Under the pieces are notes generated by a model that saw only the letters and a list, made by a program, of their open reading frames with translations, had not been told where the DNA came from and did no database searches. The position numbers and the translations under genes are program-made. Shown piece after piece: positions 24,823 through 33,832 of a stretch of DNA of 64,000 nucleotides (position 1 is the first letter of the stretch; each line of letters opens with the position of its first letter). The stretch is from Spirosoma taeanense (lineage in GTDB: Bacteria > Bacteroidota > Bacteroidia > Cytophagales > Spirosomataceae): the NCBI RefSeq assembly GCF_013127955.1, contig NZ_CP053435.1, positions 5,332,001 through 5,396,000 of the forward strand, given 5' to 3'.

Positions 24823-26478
24823 TCATTTCAGAGCGGCTACCCGGTCGTTACGAACATAGATCCGGGTGTCATTAACAAGCCCGGCGTAATGATAATTTGT
24901 CGCAACGAATTGACGCAAAGGTCCAATAATTTCGTGCCCCTGGCTGTTACGGTCAGTCATCCATAAGTTCTGACTACCAACGGCGTCCACAAAAACAGCG
25001 GGCTTTGATCGCTTAAAATCCTTTACGTAACGTCTCTGGTAGTCATCGCGCATAGGGTGTGCAAACGTGCTGCGAATGGTATGATTTTCGGCTACACCCT
25101 GCGGCATCTGCGTCTGAACGTAATAATCGCAGCGCCAGCCCCAGACGGCCAATTTTTCGCCGGGCCGGCCATACTTCCGAATTTCTTTCGACACGGGCGA
25201 CTGCTGCACCGCCCATCCGCCCTGCCCTTCGGACGAGTAGGGATTCAGAGCGATGCCCTGCCTATAACGCTGGACTGCCTGAATGCCAAATAGCAATAAG
25301 TATATACTCAATACGCCAATGGGAAACCACTGAGCCATTTGGTTGCTAAGCCGTAACTGCTGCCATCCGTAAGCCAGCAGAAAGAAGAGCGGTCCGGTCA
25401 GGAAGTATAAGTAATGCACATATTCTGAACCGGTTCGGGTAATCGCTATCAACGTAGCAACCAGCAGAACGCCCACAAACCCGCCGACTTGCCAGAGGGA
25501 CCGGTTAGCTTGAATCCGACGACGCAGAGCCACAACTACGCCCACCAGCCAGATAAGACCTGTCAGCTTAACAAGCCAGTCAAATTCGCTGCCTTTCTCA
25601 AAAAAAATAGGCAGCCGCAGCAAACTCACGAGTTGATTACTATCGTTGGCATACCGAAAGTTGCCGATGATGTAGAACGTAACGAAATCATTATACACGC
25701 TATTGATCCACGTTAACAGCACAAACACCAACGGGAAGGTAATACCGCCAAGAACCAGAACACCAATCCGGGCAGCCTTAGCAGACACGTTCAGATTCGG
25801 ACGGGTCAGTAAGTCAAGCCCTACGAATAACCCGACCACGGCTGCCAGCGGAACCGCCTGTAATTTCCCGAACGGAACCATGCCCAGCAACAAACCGATC
25901 AGGGCAACGCGGCCCAACGAAGGAGATGGCTGACGTATAACTAGAGCGTAAAGGTAATAGCTCCCACTGAGCAGCAGCAGGGCGATCAATTCACTATTAT
26001 AATGCAGAAAATCGCCGTTCTGCGTTAATCCAAGCATGAACACCATAGGAGTTAACGCTAAGCGGGCGGCTCCCTCGCCAAACCATAAACTGGCCGTTCG
26101 AAACAGGAACCACAGGCATAGCGCCACTAACCCAAAGGCGGTCAGATGGGCCGTAATATAATCGAACGGCAGACCGAACAGGCTGGGTACAATCAGGAAA
26201 TAACTATCCAAAGGCCCGCCCGTTGTACCGTCAACTGAGCGAAAATAAACCGGATCGCTACGTAACGTCAGCGCCTGCGTAATCATCTGGCTTTCATCGG
26301 GATTGATTTCAGAATCAAACACGATGCTCGGCAAACGCAGTAGGAACAGCAGCAGAAACGCCGACGCCAAAAACACTCGTTTGTCGACCGCAGACCGTAC
26401 CGTGAGCCATATCATACCCCAACATAGGACGTATACAGCCAGCCAGTACAGAGTTGGATTCGTATCGAAATGAGGCAT
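24823..26478 (-). CDS. GT-C-like polytopic membrane protein
   Basis: 551 residues from the ATG at 26478. An upstream in-frame ATG at 26517 lies inside a terminator hairpin and is rejected. There are about ten to twelve membrane helices. After the second helix, FDSEINPDESQM is an acidic motif in the first periplasmic loop, as in GT-C glycosyltransferases (ArnT/PMT type). A soluble C-terminal segment follows (WGWRCDYYVQTQMPQG...). It probably transfers a lipid-linked sugar on the periplasmic face. The acceptor is unknown. Confidence 0.75.
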   Translation of the reverse strand: MPHFDTNPTLYWLAVYVLCWGMIWLTVRSAVDKRVFLASAFLLLFLLRLPSIVFDSEINPDESQMITQALTLRSDPVYFRSVDGTTGGPLDSYFLIVPSLFGLPFDYITAHLTAFGLVALCLWFLFRTASLWFGEGAARLALTPMVFMLGLTQNGDFLHYNSELIALLLLSGSYYLYALVIRQPSPSLGRVALIGLLLGMVPFGKLQAVPLAAVVGLFVGLDLLTRPNLNVSAKAARIGVLVLGGITFPLVFVLLTWINSVYNDFVTFYIIGNFRYANDSNQLVSLLRLPIFFEKGSEFDWLVKLTGLIWLVGVVVALRRRIQANRSLWQVGGFVGVLLVATLIAITRTGSEYVHYLYFLTGPLFFLLAYGWQQLRLSNQMAQWFPIGVLSIYLLLFGIQAVQRYRQGIALNPYSSEGQGGWAVQQSPVSKEIRKYGRPGEKLAVWGWRCDYYVQTQMPQGVAENHTIRSTFAHPMRDDYQRRYVKDFKRSKPAVFVDAVGSQNLWMTDRNSQGHEIIGPLRQFVATNYHYAGLVNDTRIYVRNDRVAALK

Positions 26479-26491
26479 CAGGATAACACTA

Positions 26492-26520
26492 AAAATGCCA
26501 GTCGAACGCGCTGGCATTTT
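26492..26520 (-). terminator. Terminator hairpin after the epimerase gene
   Basis: AAAATGCCAG at 26492-26501 pairs perfectly with 26511-26520 and is followed by T residues on the minus strand. It separates the epimerase from the GT-C-like gene. Confidence 0.85.
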
Positions 26521-26539
26521 ATAGCTGAAAAAACAGTAG

Positions 26540-27613
26540 TTACTTTAGAACCGCCAGACGGGCGGCCATACTATCGTGAATCTGCACCATCGTTTCCTTG
26601 AGATCGTACGTCCAGTTCCAGCCGGGATAATGTTGTTTGAACTTGCTCAGGTCTGAAATATACCAGATATGGTCACCGCTGCGGTTGGTTTCCGAATACT
26701 GATAGTTCATTTTGTTGCCCGATATTTCTTCGCAAAGTGCAATGGCTTCGAGCATTGAGCAGTTCGCGTAACGTCCGCCACCAGCATTATAAACCTCGCC
26801 CGGACGCGGGTTCTGGTAGAAATGCCAGAACATATTCACGAGGTCCCAGCTATGAATATTATCGCGAACCTGCTTGCCCTTATAACCGAAAATGGTGTAT
26901 TGATTGCCGGTAATGGCACATTTCATAAGGTAGCTCAGAAAGCCATGCAATTGCGCTCCCGAATGGTTCGGTCCCGTCAGGCACCCGCCCCGGAATACGC
27001 CCGTGTTCATCCCGAAATACCGTCCGTATTCCTGTACCATGATATCGGCGGCAACCTTCGACGCACCGAAAACGGAGTGCTTGGTATGATCGAGGCTCAT
27101 ACGCTCATCGATACCGTTTTCGAAATAAGGATGATTCTGGTCGATTTCCCAGCGGGTTTCGGTCTCGATCAACGGCAGGAAATTTGGATTATCCCCGTAA
27201 ACTTTATTCGTCGAGGTAAAAATGAATACCGCTTCGGGGCTGTGCAGGCGGGTCATCTCCAGCATATTGAGCGTACCAACGGCATTTACGCCAAAGTCGG
27301 TAAACGGCTCACGAGCAGCCCAGTCGTGCGAAGGCTGCGCAGCCGTATGAAGAACTAATTTAATATCCGTGCCGTACTCGCGAAAAATTGGCTCCAGTTG
27401 CGACACTTCCCGAATATCGGCGGTATAATGCTTATAGGTAGCGTAAGTATCGGTGAGTCGGTTGCGGTTCCATTCCGTAGAGCCGTCGGCTCCGAAGAAA
27501 TACTGCCGCATGTTGTTATCGATACCAATGATCAGATCAAACTTATCGGCAAAAAAGGCAACAGCCTCACTCCCAATCAGTCCGGCTGAACCCGTAACTA
27601 ATGCAATGTTCAT
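26540..27613 (-). CDS. NAD-dependent sugar epimerase/dehydratase (CDP-paratose 2-epimerase-like)
   Basis: 357 residues of the extended SDR family. The Rossmann motif is TGSAGLIG (residues 7-14). The active site region has [10 protein letters not shown] with Ser134 and [12 protein letters not shown] with Lys186; the usual catalytic Tyr four residues before Lys is Phe182. [19 protein letters not shown] is the substrate loop, resembling CDP-paratose/CDP-tyvelose epimerases. It makes a nucleotide sugar for the surface-polysaccharide cluster downstream, but a terminator follows it, so it may be transcribed separately. Confidence 0.85.
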   Translation of the reverse strand: MNIALVTGSAGLIGSEAVAFFADKFDLIIGIDNNMRQYFFGADGSTEWNRNRLTDTYATYKHYTADIREVSQLEPIFREYGTDIKLVLHTAAQPSHDWAAREPFTDFGVNAVGTLNMLEMTRLHSPEAVFIFTSTNKVYGDNPNFLPLIETETRWEIDQNHPYFENGIDERMSLDHTKHSVFGASKVAADIMVQEYGRYFGMNTGVFRGGCLTGPNHSGAQLHGFLSYLMKCAITGNQYTIFGYKGKQVRDNIHSWDLVNMFWHFYQNPRPGEVYNAGGGRYANCSMLEAIALCEEISGNKMNYQYSETNRSGDHIWYISDLSKFKQHYPGWNWTYDLKETMVQIHDSMAARLAVLK

Positions 27614-27722
27614 AGCGTTTATAGAGATTTCAGCAGGTCATTTACCTGAAAAGTACTAAAACCCGCCTGCCTTTAAGTGAGCAAAGTAACGTAAAAAAAG
27701 TGTACACCACGAATTGGACGCC

Positions 27723-27766
27723 AAAAAGCGACGAACCGGCTATAGATGACCAATCCGTCGCTTTTT
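27723..27766 (-). terminator. Terminator hairpin after the small lipoprotein gene
   Basis: AAAAAGCGACG at 27723-27733 pairs with CGTCGCTTTTT at 27756-27766. The minus-strand side ends in T residues, downstream of the lipoprotein gene. Confidence 0.8.
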
Positions 27767-27821
27767 AACCTTTATAGAGCACCGGCACACCGGGCTTTAC
27801 TATTGGCAGAATCCTGTTTCT

Positions 27822-28100
27822 TTACGCCCCCTCACCAATGGTGCCAGCACCAAACAGTTTTTCGCGAATTTTCTGCGTCCGTTCTTCCAGCGCCGGGTTG
27901 GGTGTATATTTATATTTGGACTGCACCGCTGCTGAATCTTTCCCAGTACCATACACCTCCGGATCTCCCGCCCGGTAGTCGGCTCTGAAGTCGCGAGCCC
28001 GAGGGTCTGATTGACGGATGGTGTTATTTTTCTGGTAGTCACAAGACGCCAGCGACAACACCGCTGCGACCAGTAACCCTGCACTAAATACGCGTTTCAT
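27822..28100 (-). CDS. Small lipoprotein of unknown function
   Basis: 92 residues from the ATG at 28100, which begins a lipoprotein signal ending LSLASC. An in-frame ATG at 28157 is rejected because it would put 19 residues before the signal. The mature part is hydrophilic (ARDFRADYRAGDPEVYGTG, then an Arg/Glu-rich end). No family recognised. It lies downstream of the M3 peptidase gene on the same strand. Confidence 0.7.
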   Translation of the reverse strand: MKRVFSAGLLVAAVLSLASCDYQKNNTIRQSDPRARDFRADYRAGDPEVYGTGKDSAAVQSKYKYTPNPALEERTQKIREKLFGAGTIGEGA

Positions 28101-28170
28101 AGCCACTTGATTACGAATTGATTCGGCAAAATTAATCCAGACCCGTAAGGTTTCCAACAGCTTGCTGGTT

Positions 28171-29919
28171 TCAATCCTTCAATTTTTCCAACTCCTCCCA
28201 CACAAAACGCATCAATTCACGGATGTGTTCGCGGGAGAAGTCAAACGGGACGTCAGCAGCCGCGTAGATATCGCGGATCGGCGCTTTGTAGCCCAGGCTC
28301 AGGGCATTCTTGTACCCCGCTAAACCTCGCTGGGCATCGCGTCGGTAATTTCGCCAGACCCCAATAGCCCCTAACTGCGCAATTCCGTATTCAATGTAAT
28401 AAAAGGGAACTTCGTAGAGGTGCAGTTGCCGTTGCCAGTAGTATTCTTTATACTTTTCAAGCCCTGTCCAGTCAGTTATCCGGTCGGCAAACTGGTCGAA
28501 AATGCGGGCCCACTGCTCACGGCGTTCCTCCACAGAATGAGTAGGGTGTTCATACACCCAGTGCTGGAACTTATCGATGGTTGCTACCCAGGGCAGCGTT
28601 TCAATAATTGATTCGAGGTGCTGGCGTTTCGCCCGACGCAGTTCATCAGGATCCGAGAAAAAAACGTCCCAATGGTCCATTGACAGCAGTTCCATACTCA
28701 TGGACGCCAGTTCAGCAACTTCCATGGGTGGGTTGCGAAACGCTTTTAGCGGCAGATCGCGCGTCAGGAACGAGTGAACCGCGTGGCCGCCTTCGTGTAC
28801 CATCGTTACCAGATCACGCAGACTCGACGTAGCGTTCATGAAAATAAACGGCACGCCAATCTCTTCGAGCGGATAATTATAACCGCCGGGGGCTTTCCCC
28901 TTACGTGACTCCAGGTCAAGATGGCCCATCGCCCGCATGATACGCAGGTCATCACCCAGCTCACGGTCGAGCCGGTCGAAGCAGGTAATGGTTTTCTCGA
29001 TGAGTTCGCTGCCCGACTCAAACGGTTTCAGGGCTGGCCAGCCTTCTACGTCCACCTTTGCGTCCCAGGGCCGCAGCGGGTCTACCGATAGTTTTTGTTT
29101 GCGCTCTTCGGCCAGTTCGTTCAGCAGCGGCACTACCGCGTCGGCCACCGATTCATGAAAGTTAAAACAATCCTGGGGCGTATAGTCAAAGCGCCCAAGC
29201 GCAGCAAAGGAGTAATCCCGGAAGTTAGCAAAACCGGCGTTTGTAGCCATCTTGTGGCGCAGGTCGCGCAGCCGGTCAAAGAGTTGATCGAGGGTAACGT
29301 GATCCTGATATCGACGCTCCCAGATTTTACGCCAGGCTTCCTCACGCACACTGCGGTCGGTAGATTGCAGCAGATCACTGGCCTGTGGAAGGGTCATTTC
29401 TTCCGGAGTGCCGTCGGTGCCAGTCATCGTTACGGTCATGGCACCGGCAATTGCTCCGTATTTGCGCTCCTCAGTCTGCATTTCGGTCTGGAGCGGAATG
29501 TTTTCCTCCCGGAAAATCTCGATGGCTTTTTTCATACCGCGCACCATTACGTCGAAGCCTTCATCGGTCAGATCGCTCAGGAATGGACTATTAATGGCCT
29601 TCAGATCAAGGTCATTGCCATAGGCGGTCATGGGCGGCTGAATTTCCTCGATGAAGAAATTGAGTCGGTTCACCAGGTCCTCATTGGCCGTATCGCAGGT
29701 CATCTGGATATACCGCCAGGCGAAATTTTCACTTAAATATGACTCCAGCTCACTGCGATCCATCAGCCACTGCTGTAGTTCAATGCTGCTGGTAACAGGG
29801 CGATTCAGTAGATCGTCATAAAATGATTTTACGTCGTCCCAACTCGTCAATTCCAGGTCTTCACGGATGAACCGCCGGGCGGGCCGGGTGGGCAGTTGCA
29901 GGGTTTCGTTCGAGGTCAT
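28171..29919 (-). CDS. pepF: M3 family oligoendopeptidase
   Basis: 582 residues, no signal peptide. The zinc motif is MVHEGGHAVHSFLTR, the HExxH of M3 peptidases, with a downstream Glu ligand in PPMEVAELASMSMELL. The N-terminal helical region (LTSWDDVKSFYDDLLNR) matches PepF/oligopeptidase F. It cleaves short cytoplasmic peptides. It is divergent from the BlaI-type regulator gene, 186 bases away. Confidence 0.93.
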   Translation of the reverse strand: MTSNETLQLPTRPARRFIREDLELTSWDDVKSFYDDLLNRPVTSSIELQQWLMDRSELESYLSENFAWRYIQMTCDTANEDLVNRLNFFIEEIQPPMTAYGNDLDLKAINSPFLSDLTDEGFDVMVRGMKKAIEIFREENIPLQTEMQTEERKYGAIAGAMTVTMTGTDGTPEEMTLPQASDLLQSTDRSVREEAWRKIWERRYQDHVTLDQLFDRLRDLRHKMATNAGFANFRDYSFAALGRFDYTPQDCFNFHESVADAVVPLLNELAEERKQKLSVDPLRPWDAKVDVEGWPALKPFESGSELIEKTITCFDRLDRELGDDLRIMRAMGHLDLESRKGKAPGGYNYPLEEIGVPFIFMNATSSLRDLVTMVHEGGHAVHSFLTRDLPLKAFRNPPMEVAELASMSMELLSMDHWDVFFSDPDELRRAKRQHLESIIETLPWVATIDKFQHWVYEHPTHSVEERREQWARIFDQFADRITDWTGLEKYKEYYWQRQLHLYEVPFYYIEYGIAQLGAIGVWRNYRRDAQRGLAGYKNALSLGYKAPIRDIYAAADVPFDFSREHIRELMRFVWEELEKLKD

Positions 29920-30049
29920 ATATATGAGGCAACAGAAGCGCTGCCTTGCCTAATGATTCGTTGTGTATTCAGCCTGAAGCTAGCAGCTTTTTGTCAAATG
30001 CGGTTGCTGTCCTAAAATAAGCGGTTGTAAAACTTTTTTGTTCACTCCC

Positions 30050-30080
30050 TTGCATCTACGAAATTGTTCGTATATGTTTG
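30050..30080 (+). promoter_or_regulatory. Consensus promoter of the blaI-blaR pair
   Basis: TTG at 30050-30052, a 20-base spacer, and TATGTTTG at 30073-30080, a full TAnnTTTG match. The predicted transcription start falls within the second operator and gives a leader of about 20 bases. Confidence 0.75.
30057..30072 (+). promoter_or_regulatory. BlaI-type operator, copy 1
   Basis: TACGAAATTGTTCGTA, a dyad with six-base arms TACGAA/TTCGTA and a four-base centre, located inside the promoter spacer. The arms are identical to copy 2. Confidence 0.75.
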
Positions 30081-30081
30081 C

Positions 30082-30097
30082 TACGAAACTATTCGTA
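30082..30097 (+). promoter_or_regulatory. BlaI-type operator, copy 2
   Basis: TACGAAACTATTCGTA, with the same arms and a four-base centre, extended by one flanking pair (C...G). It lies 25 bases centre to centre from copy 1 and overlaps the predicted transcription start. Confidence 0.75.
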
Positions 30098-30105
30098 GAA
30101 GGATC

Positions 30106-30483
30106 ATGAAGCCAACAGATGCCGAATTGGAGATCCTGCATGTGCTCTGGGCCAATGGCCCCAGTACCGTACGGCAGGTCCACGAGAACCTAAGCCAAAG
30201 TCGGGATATTGGTTATACAACGGCCCTAAAACTGATGCAGATTATGCACGAAAAAGGACTGCTCACCCGCGACACCGATCCGGAGCGGAACAGTCGTTCG
30301 CATACGTACTCAGCCGCCGTTACGGAAGAAGACACCCAGCGTGGGCTTGTGGATCGCTTTGTGGAAACAGCCTTCCGGGGATCGGCGTCAAAACTGGTAA
30401 TGCAGGTGCTGGGTCAGCATAAAGCCTCCCGCCAGGAACTGGATGAAATTAAGGACCTGCTGAGCCGTCTGGATTCAGAATAG
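30106..30483 (+). CDS. blaI: BlaI/MecI-family transcriptional repressor
   Basis: 125 residues from the ATG at 30106 (MKPTDAELEILHVLWANG); the in-frame ATG at 30064 lies upstream of the predicted transcript start. The winged-helix domain has the family motif GPSTVRQVHENL and YTTALKLMQIMHEKGLL, then the cleavage-region helix and a dimerisation tail. BlaI-type repressors bind the dyads as dimers and are cut by a BlaR-type membrane protease on signal. Twin operators are visible in its own promoter. The M56 protease gene follows at 42 bases. Confidence 0.9.
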   Translation: MKPTDAELEILHVLWANGPSTVRQVHENLSQSRDIGYTTALKLMQIMHEKGLLTRDTDPERNSRSHTYSAAVTEEDTQRGLVDRFVETAFRGSASKLVMQVLGQHKASRQELDEIKDLLSRLDSE

Positions 30484-30525
30484 CAGGAATCAACGTTAGT
30501 ACGCTTACGGGATTTACGAAACACA

Positions 30526-32706
30526 ATGACCATTACGTTCATGAACTTATCCCAATTTCTGTCGGGCCCGGTAGCCGAAGCGCTGGGCTGGACGCTGCTT
30601 CATGCTGTCTGGCAGGGCTTCGCTCTGGTGCTACCCGCAGCTCTCCTTCTCCACCATCTGCGCAACCGATCGAGCGCTTTACGTTATCAGGCGGGTGTGC
30701 TGACGCTGCTAACTCAGGTTGTTGCCTCGGCAGCTACCTTCGTCTGGTGTTACCGGCCAGCTCTGACGGCACCGATGCCTCAGCAATTAATCACTCAGCC
30801 TGTTTTGATTCGCTGGGGTACAGTCCAAACCATGGCCCAAACCCTGCCCTGGCACCAGCAGGTTCAGCAGTTTTTAGGCAACCACCTGAGCCAGTTTGTG
30901 CTGGTGTACTTGATTGGCGTAGCGCTCTTTGGCCTGCGACTCGTGGGTGGCTGGGTCTATCTGCAGCGCCTGAGCCGTTCGGCGATTCAGCCCGCTACGT
31001 CCATCTGGACCGAGCTAACCGCCAGTCTGCGATCAACGTTAGACATTAACACTGTAGTGCAGGTGCGCGAGTCGGCCCGGATTGCCGTACCCATGGTCGT
31101 TGGCATTCTGAAACCGGTGCTGCTTCTGCCCGTTGGCCTGACAACTGGCCTGAGTATGCGCGAAATTGAAGCGGTGCTGGCCCACGAACTGGCGCACGTA
31201 AAACGTCACGACTACGCCGTCAACCTGCTGCAATCGCTGGTCGAGGTGCTTTATTTCTTCCATCCTGCCCTCTGGTGGTTATCGGCCCGGGTACGGGAAG
31301 AGCGCGAACACTGCTGCGACGACCTGGCCGTAATGGCCTGCGGGGGCGATGGCCGTATTCTGGCACAGGCCCTGGCCCGCGTTGAGGAACTGCGCCTGGC
31401 GCAGACGGAAGCTCCTGCCCTGGCCATGGCTTTCACCGGCAAACGGCAACTGCTCCAACGCGTTCGGCGAATGTTAGGTGTACCTACGCAGCCGCTGGTA
31501 TCCAATGGCAATCTGGCCGGTCTGACCTTGGTAACCCTCCTGTTGGTAAGTGCATCCGTTTATGCGGTGCAGCAGAAACAGGACGAGCCCAAACCCCGCA
31601 CGACTCAGCCCAAACCAACCCGACGCCATAACGTCTCTCCCGGTGTGGAGTTTGCCGTTTCAGACAAGCAAAAAGTAGAATATATCATCTGGAAAGGGCA
31701 TAAACTGCCTGCCAGTCGTGTCGCGCGGTTACAGCGTCAGTATGATCAGGTGATGGCCGGACAACTCACCCTTGATAACATTCCTCAGGCCGACCGCGAC
31801 ATCCTGCTGACGCTGATTGAAACCAGGCACTCGTTCGGCGAGGGCATGGATGAGTTGAACAAAGGTCTGGCTCAGATTGACTACAACAACATAATAACGA
31901 CCGCGTTTGAAGCGGCTAATGATGCGGGTACGTTTCCGGTTAACGTGGACGGTGTGCTGAAGGAAGTAAAGCGCATCGACTACAACGGCATTATTCACAA
32001 CGCATTAGGTTCCGTTACAGCGCTTCAGCCACTTTCGGATACGCTTGATCGTCTGCGGGCCTTACAGCAGCGTCGGATGGACAGTTTAAGTCAGATTATG
32101 GCGCAACGTGCTCAGCAGATGCAGACCCTACAGCTTCAGATGGAAAAGATGCGGTTTCCGGTTGAGGAAGTAGAGCGCAGTCAGGAGATACTGGAGTGGC
32201 GTAAAGAAAAGTTAATGGAGCAGCGGAACGCCCTGATTGAGAAGCACCAGCGGCTCCTGCAGGGGCAACAGAAACTAAGCCAGGCCGAGATTGAAAAGCA
32301 GCTTCAGGCGCTGCAGCCCGAGATTCGGAAACAGGAAGCGAGTATTGAAGAGATGAATCAACAGCTTCAGAGCCTTCAGGCCAAACTGGAGTCGGCACGG
32401 CAACCTTTGGCGAAACTGGAACAGGAGGCCGAAGCGCTGCAGGAGCAGGTAGGGCGGCTTGAGAATCAGATTGATCAGCATGCCGATGCGTTTGCCCCCG
32501 TGCTACCCCCGGATGTACCCAGTCGGCCAGCACGGCCCAGCCGGGTACCTCGCCCACCCAAAGCAGCTCGTCCCGCCCTACCGGCTCTTCCGCCACCACC
32601 CGCTAAAGCAAATGTTCACGTAGCACCGGTTGTGCCCGCTACGCCTGCCCGACCACCCCGCCCGGCTACGGTTCCAAAGGTTGCTCCGATACCCAAACCG
32701 GACTAA
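30526..32706 (+). CDS. BlaR1-like M56 membrane metallopeptidase with coiled-coil tail
   Basis: 726 residues. The N-terminal 340 residues hold about four membrane helices and the M56 zinc motif HELAH (220-224), with WTLLHAVWQGF near the start. After a helix around 330-347 the remainder is not a penicillin-binding domain: it is a charged, Gln-rich coiled coil (about 500-660) and a Pro/Ala-rich end. It is cotranscribed with a BlaI-type repressor and presumably cleaves it, with the signal entering through the long extracytoplasmic coiled coil. No beta-lactamase is adjacent, so drug sensing is not implied. Another start at 30541 is possible. Confidence 0.85.
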   Translation: MTITFMNLSQFLSGPVAEALGWTLLHAVWQGFALVLPAALLLHHLRNRSSALRYQAGVLTLLTQVVASAATFVWCYRPALTAPMPQQLITQPVLIRWGTVQTMAQTLPWHQQVQQFLGNHLSQFVLVYLIGVALFGLRLVGGWVYLQRLSRSAIQPATSIWTELTASLRSTLDINTVVQVRESARIAVPMVVGILKPVLLLPVGLTTGLSMREIEAVLAHELAHVKRHDYAVNLLQSLVEVLYFFHPALWWLSARVREEREHCCDDLAVMACGGDGRILAQALARVEELRLAQTEAPALAMAFTGKRQLLQRVRRMLGVPTQPLVSNGNLAGLTLVTLLLVSASVYAVQQKQDEPKPRTTQPKPTRRHNVSPGVEFAVSDKQKVEYIIWKGHKLPASRVARLQRQYDQVMAGQLTLDNIPQADRDILLTLIETRHSFGEGMDELNKGLAQIDYNNIITTAFEAANDAGTFPVNVDGVLKEVKRIDYNGIIHNALGSVTALQPLSDTLDRLRALQQRRMDSLSQIMAQRAQQMQTLQLQMEKMRFPVEEVERSQEILEWRKEKLMEQRNALIEKHQRLLQGQQKLSQAEIEKQLQALQPEIRKQEASIEEMNQQLQSLQAKLESARQPLAKLEQEAEALQEQVGRLENQIDQHADAFAPVLPPDVPSRPARPSRVPRPPKAARPALPALPPPPAKANVHVAPVVPATPARPPRPATVPKVAPIPKPD

Positions 32707-32750
32707 GCCAGACTCTGGTAATAAGCAGTAGAGAGATAGCACACTTTATA

Positions 32751-32777
32751 ACGGGCAGGTCTGACAAACCTGCTCGT
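32751..32777 (+). terminator. Probable terminator of the blaI-blaR unit
   Basis: ACGGGCAGGT pairs with ACCTGCTCGT (nine of ten positions) around a seven-base loop and is followed by CTTTATTT. Confidence 0.55.
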
Positions 32778-32779
32778 CT

Positions 32780-33829
32780 TTATTTGTCTCGCACGCACCG
32801 GAAACCCAGATTGTTGCTGCCGCTGCTCACCTCGCCTTTCCCTCGGCTTCCAGCTTTATAGCGGGTACAATACTGGTCGCTGCACAGGAACGAGCCCCCA
32901 CGCTGTACGCGCTTAACCGCGCCCGGCTCATCGGGATCGTAACTATCGGCTGGTCCTTGTGGATTGTTCGTAGGGGAATGTACGTAATAATCAGGCCGGT
33001 ATAAATCCTGGCACCATTCCCAGACATTACCGTCCATATCATACAGGCCATACGGATTAGCCGGAAACGTTTTCACGGGAGCCGCTTCAGCAAAGCCATC
33101 TTCCAACGTATTCTGCTGCGGAAAATCGCCCTGATAGATGTTCGCCATCCATTTGCCACCCGGCTTCAACTCACTGCCCCAGTAATACGTATTCGGTCCT
33201 CTACCGCCCTGCGCGGCAAACTCCCATTCGGCCTCGGTCGGTAAGCGTTTGCCGGCCCATTTCGCATACGCTGCGGCATCGTCGTAGCTGACGTGCACAA
33301 CGGGGTCGTTTTCGTGTCCGTTGATGGTGCTATTCGGTCCTTTTGGATGCCGCCAGCTCGCTCCGCCCACGTACTGCCACCACTGTAGTGGATTCGCCAG
33401 TGATACTTTCTGAGCGGGTGGCGTAAACACCGCCGAACCCGGCACCAGCTGAGTCGCCGGAACACCCGGAAAATCGTCGGGGTTCAGCGGCCGCTCAGCC
33501 ACCGTAACGTAACCCGTCTGCCTGACAAATTCGGCAAACTGCGCATTGGTCACCTCATGCTCGTCCATCCAGAAGCCCTTTACCGAGACCTCATGGACGG
33601 GGCGGGCATCCGGAAACTCATCGGCTCCCATCTGAAAGGTTCCTCCGCCAATCCAGACCATGCCTTTTGTGCTGCCGTCTGTAGCAGTAGCCGCAGCCCC
33701 CTGCTGGCCAGACTGACTTTGGGTCGTTGCTCTGGACGCTTGTTCTGAATCCGTTGCCGAATGGCATCCCCAGAATCCAAAGCCCAGACAGCTACCAATC
33801 AGCGTAAATACCAGACGTGAACAGATCAT
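32780..33829 (-). CDS. Formylglycine-generating enzyme, probable lipoprotein
   Basis: 349 residues, SUMF1/FGE fold. Motifs include GGGTFQMGADEFP, HEVTNAQFAEFVRQTG, KRLPTEAEWEFAAQGG, DMDGNVWEWCQDLY and the end GGSFLCSDQYCTRYK with Cys316 and Cys321. The two Cys have the five-residue spacing of the copper-binding pair in active FGE. It oxidises a sulfatase Cys or Ser to formylglycine. The N-terminus has a signal with Cys at residue 22, suggesting lipidation. It starts three bases after the sulfatase stop, so the pair is an operon and that sulfatase is its likely substrate. Confidence 0.9.
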   Translation of the reverse strand: MICSRLVFTLIGSCLGFGFWGCHSATDSEQASRATTQSQSGQQGAAATATDGSTKGMVWIGGGTFQMGADEFPDARPVHEVSVKGFWMDEHEVTNAQFAEFVRQTGYVTVAERPLNPDDFPGVPATQLVPGSAVFTPPAQKVSLANPLQWWQYVGGASWRHPKGPNSTINGHENDPVVHVSYDDAAAYAKWAGKRLPTEAEWEFAAQGGRGPNTYYWGSELKPGGKWMANIYQGDFPQQNTLEDGFAEAAPVKTFPANPYGLYDMDGNVWEWCQDLYRPDYYVHSPTNNPQGPADSYDPDEPGAVKRVQRGGSFLCSDQYCTRYKAGSRGKGEVSSGSNNLGFRCVRDK

Positions 33830-33832
33830 TAG

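Noticed and set aside
26479-26517. Longer start for the GT-C-like membrane protein
   Set aside because: The codon sits within the terminator hairpin of the epimerase gene.
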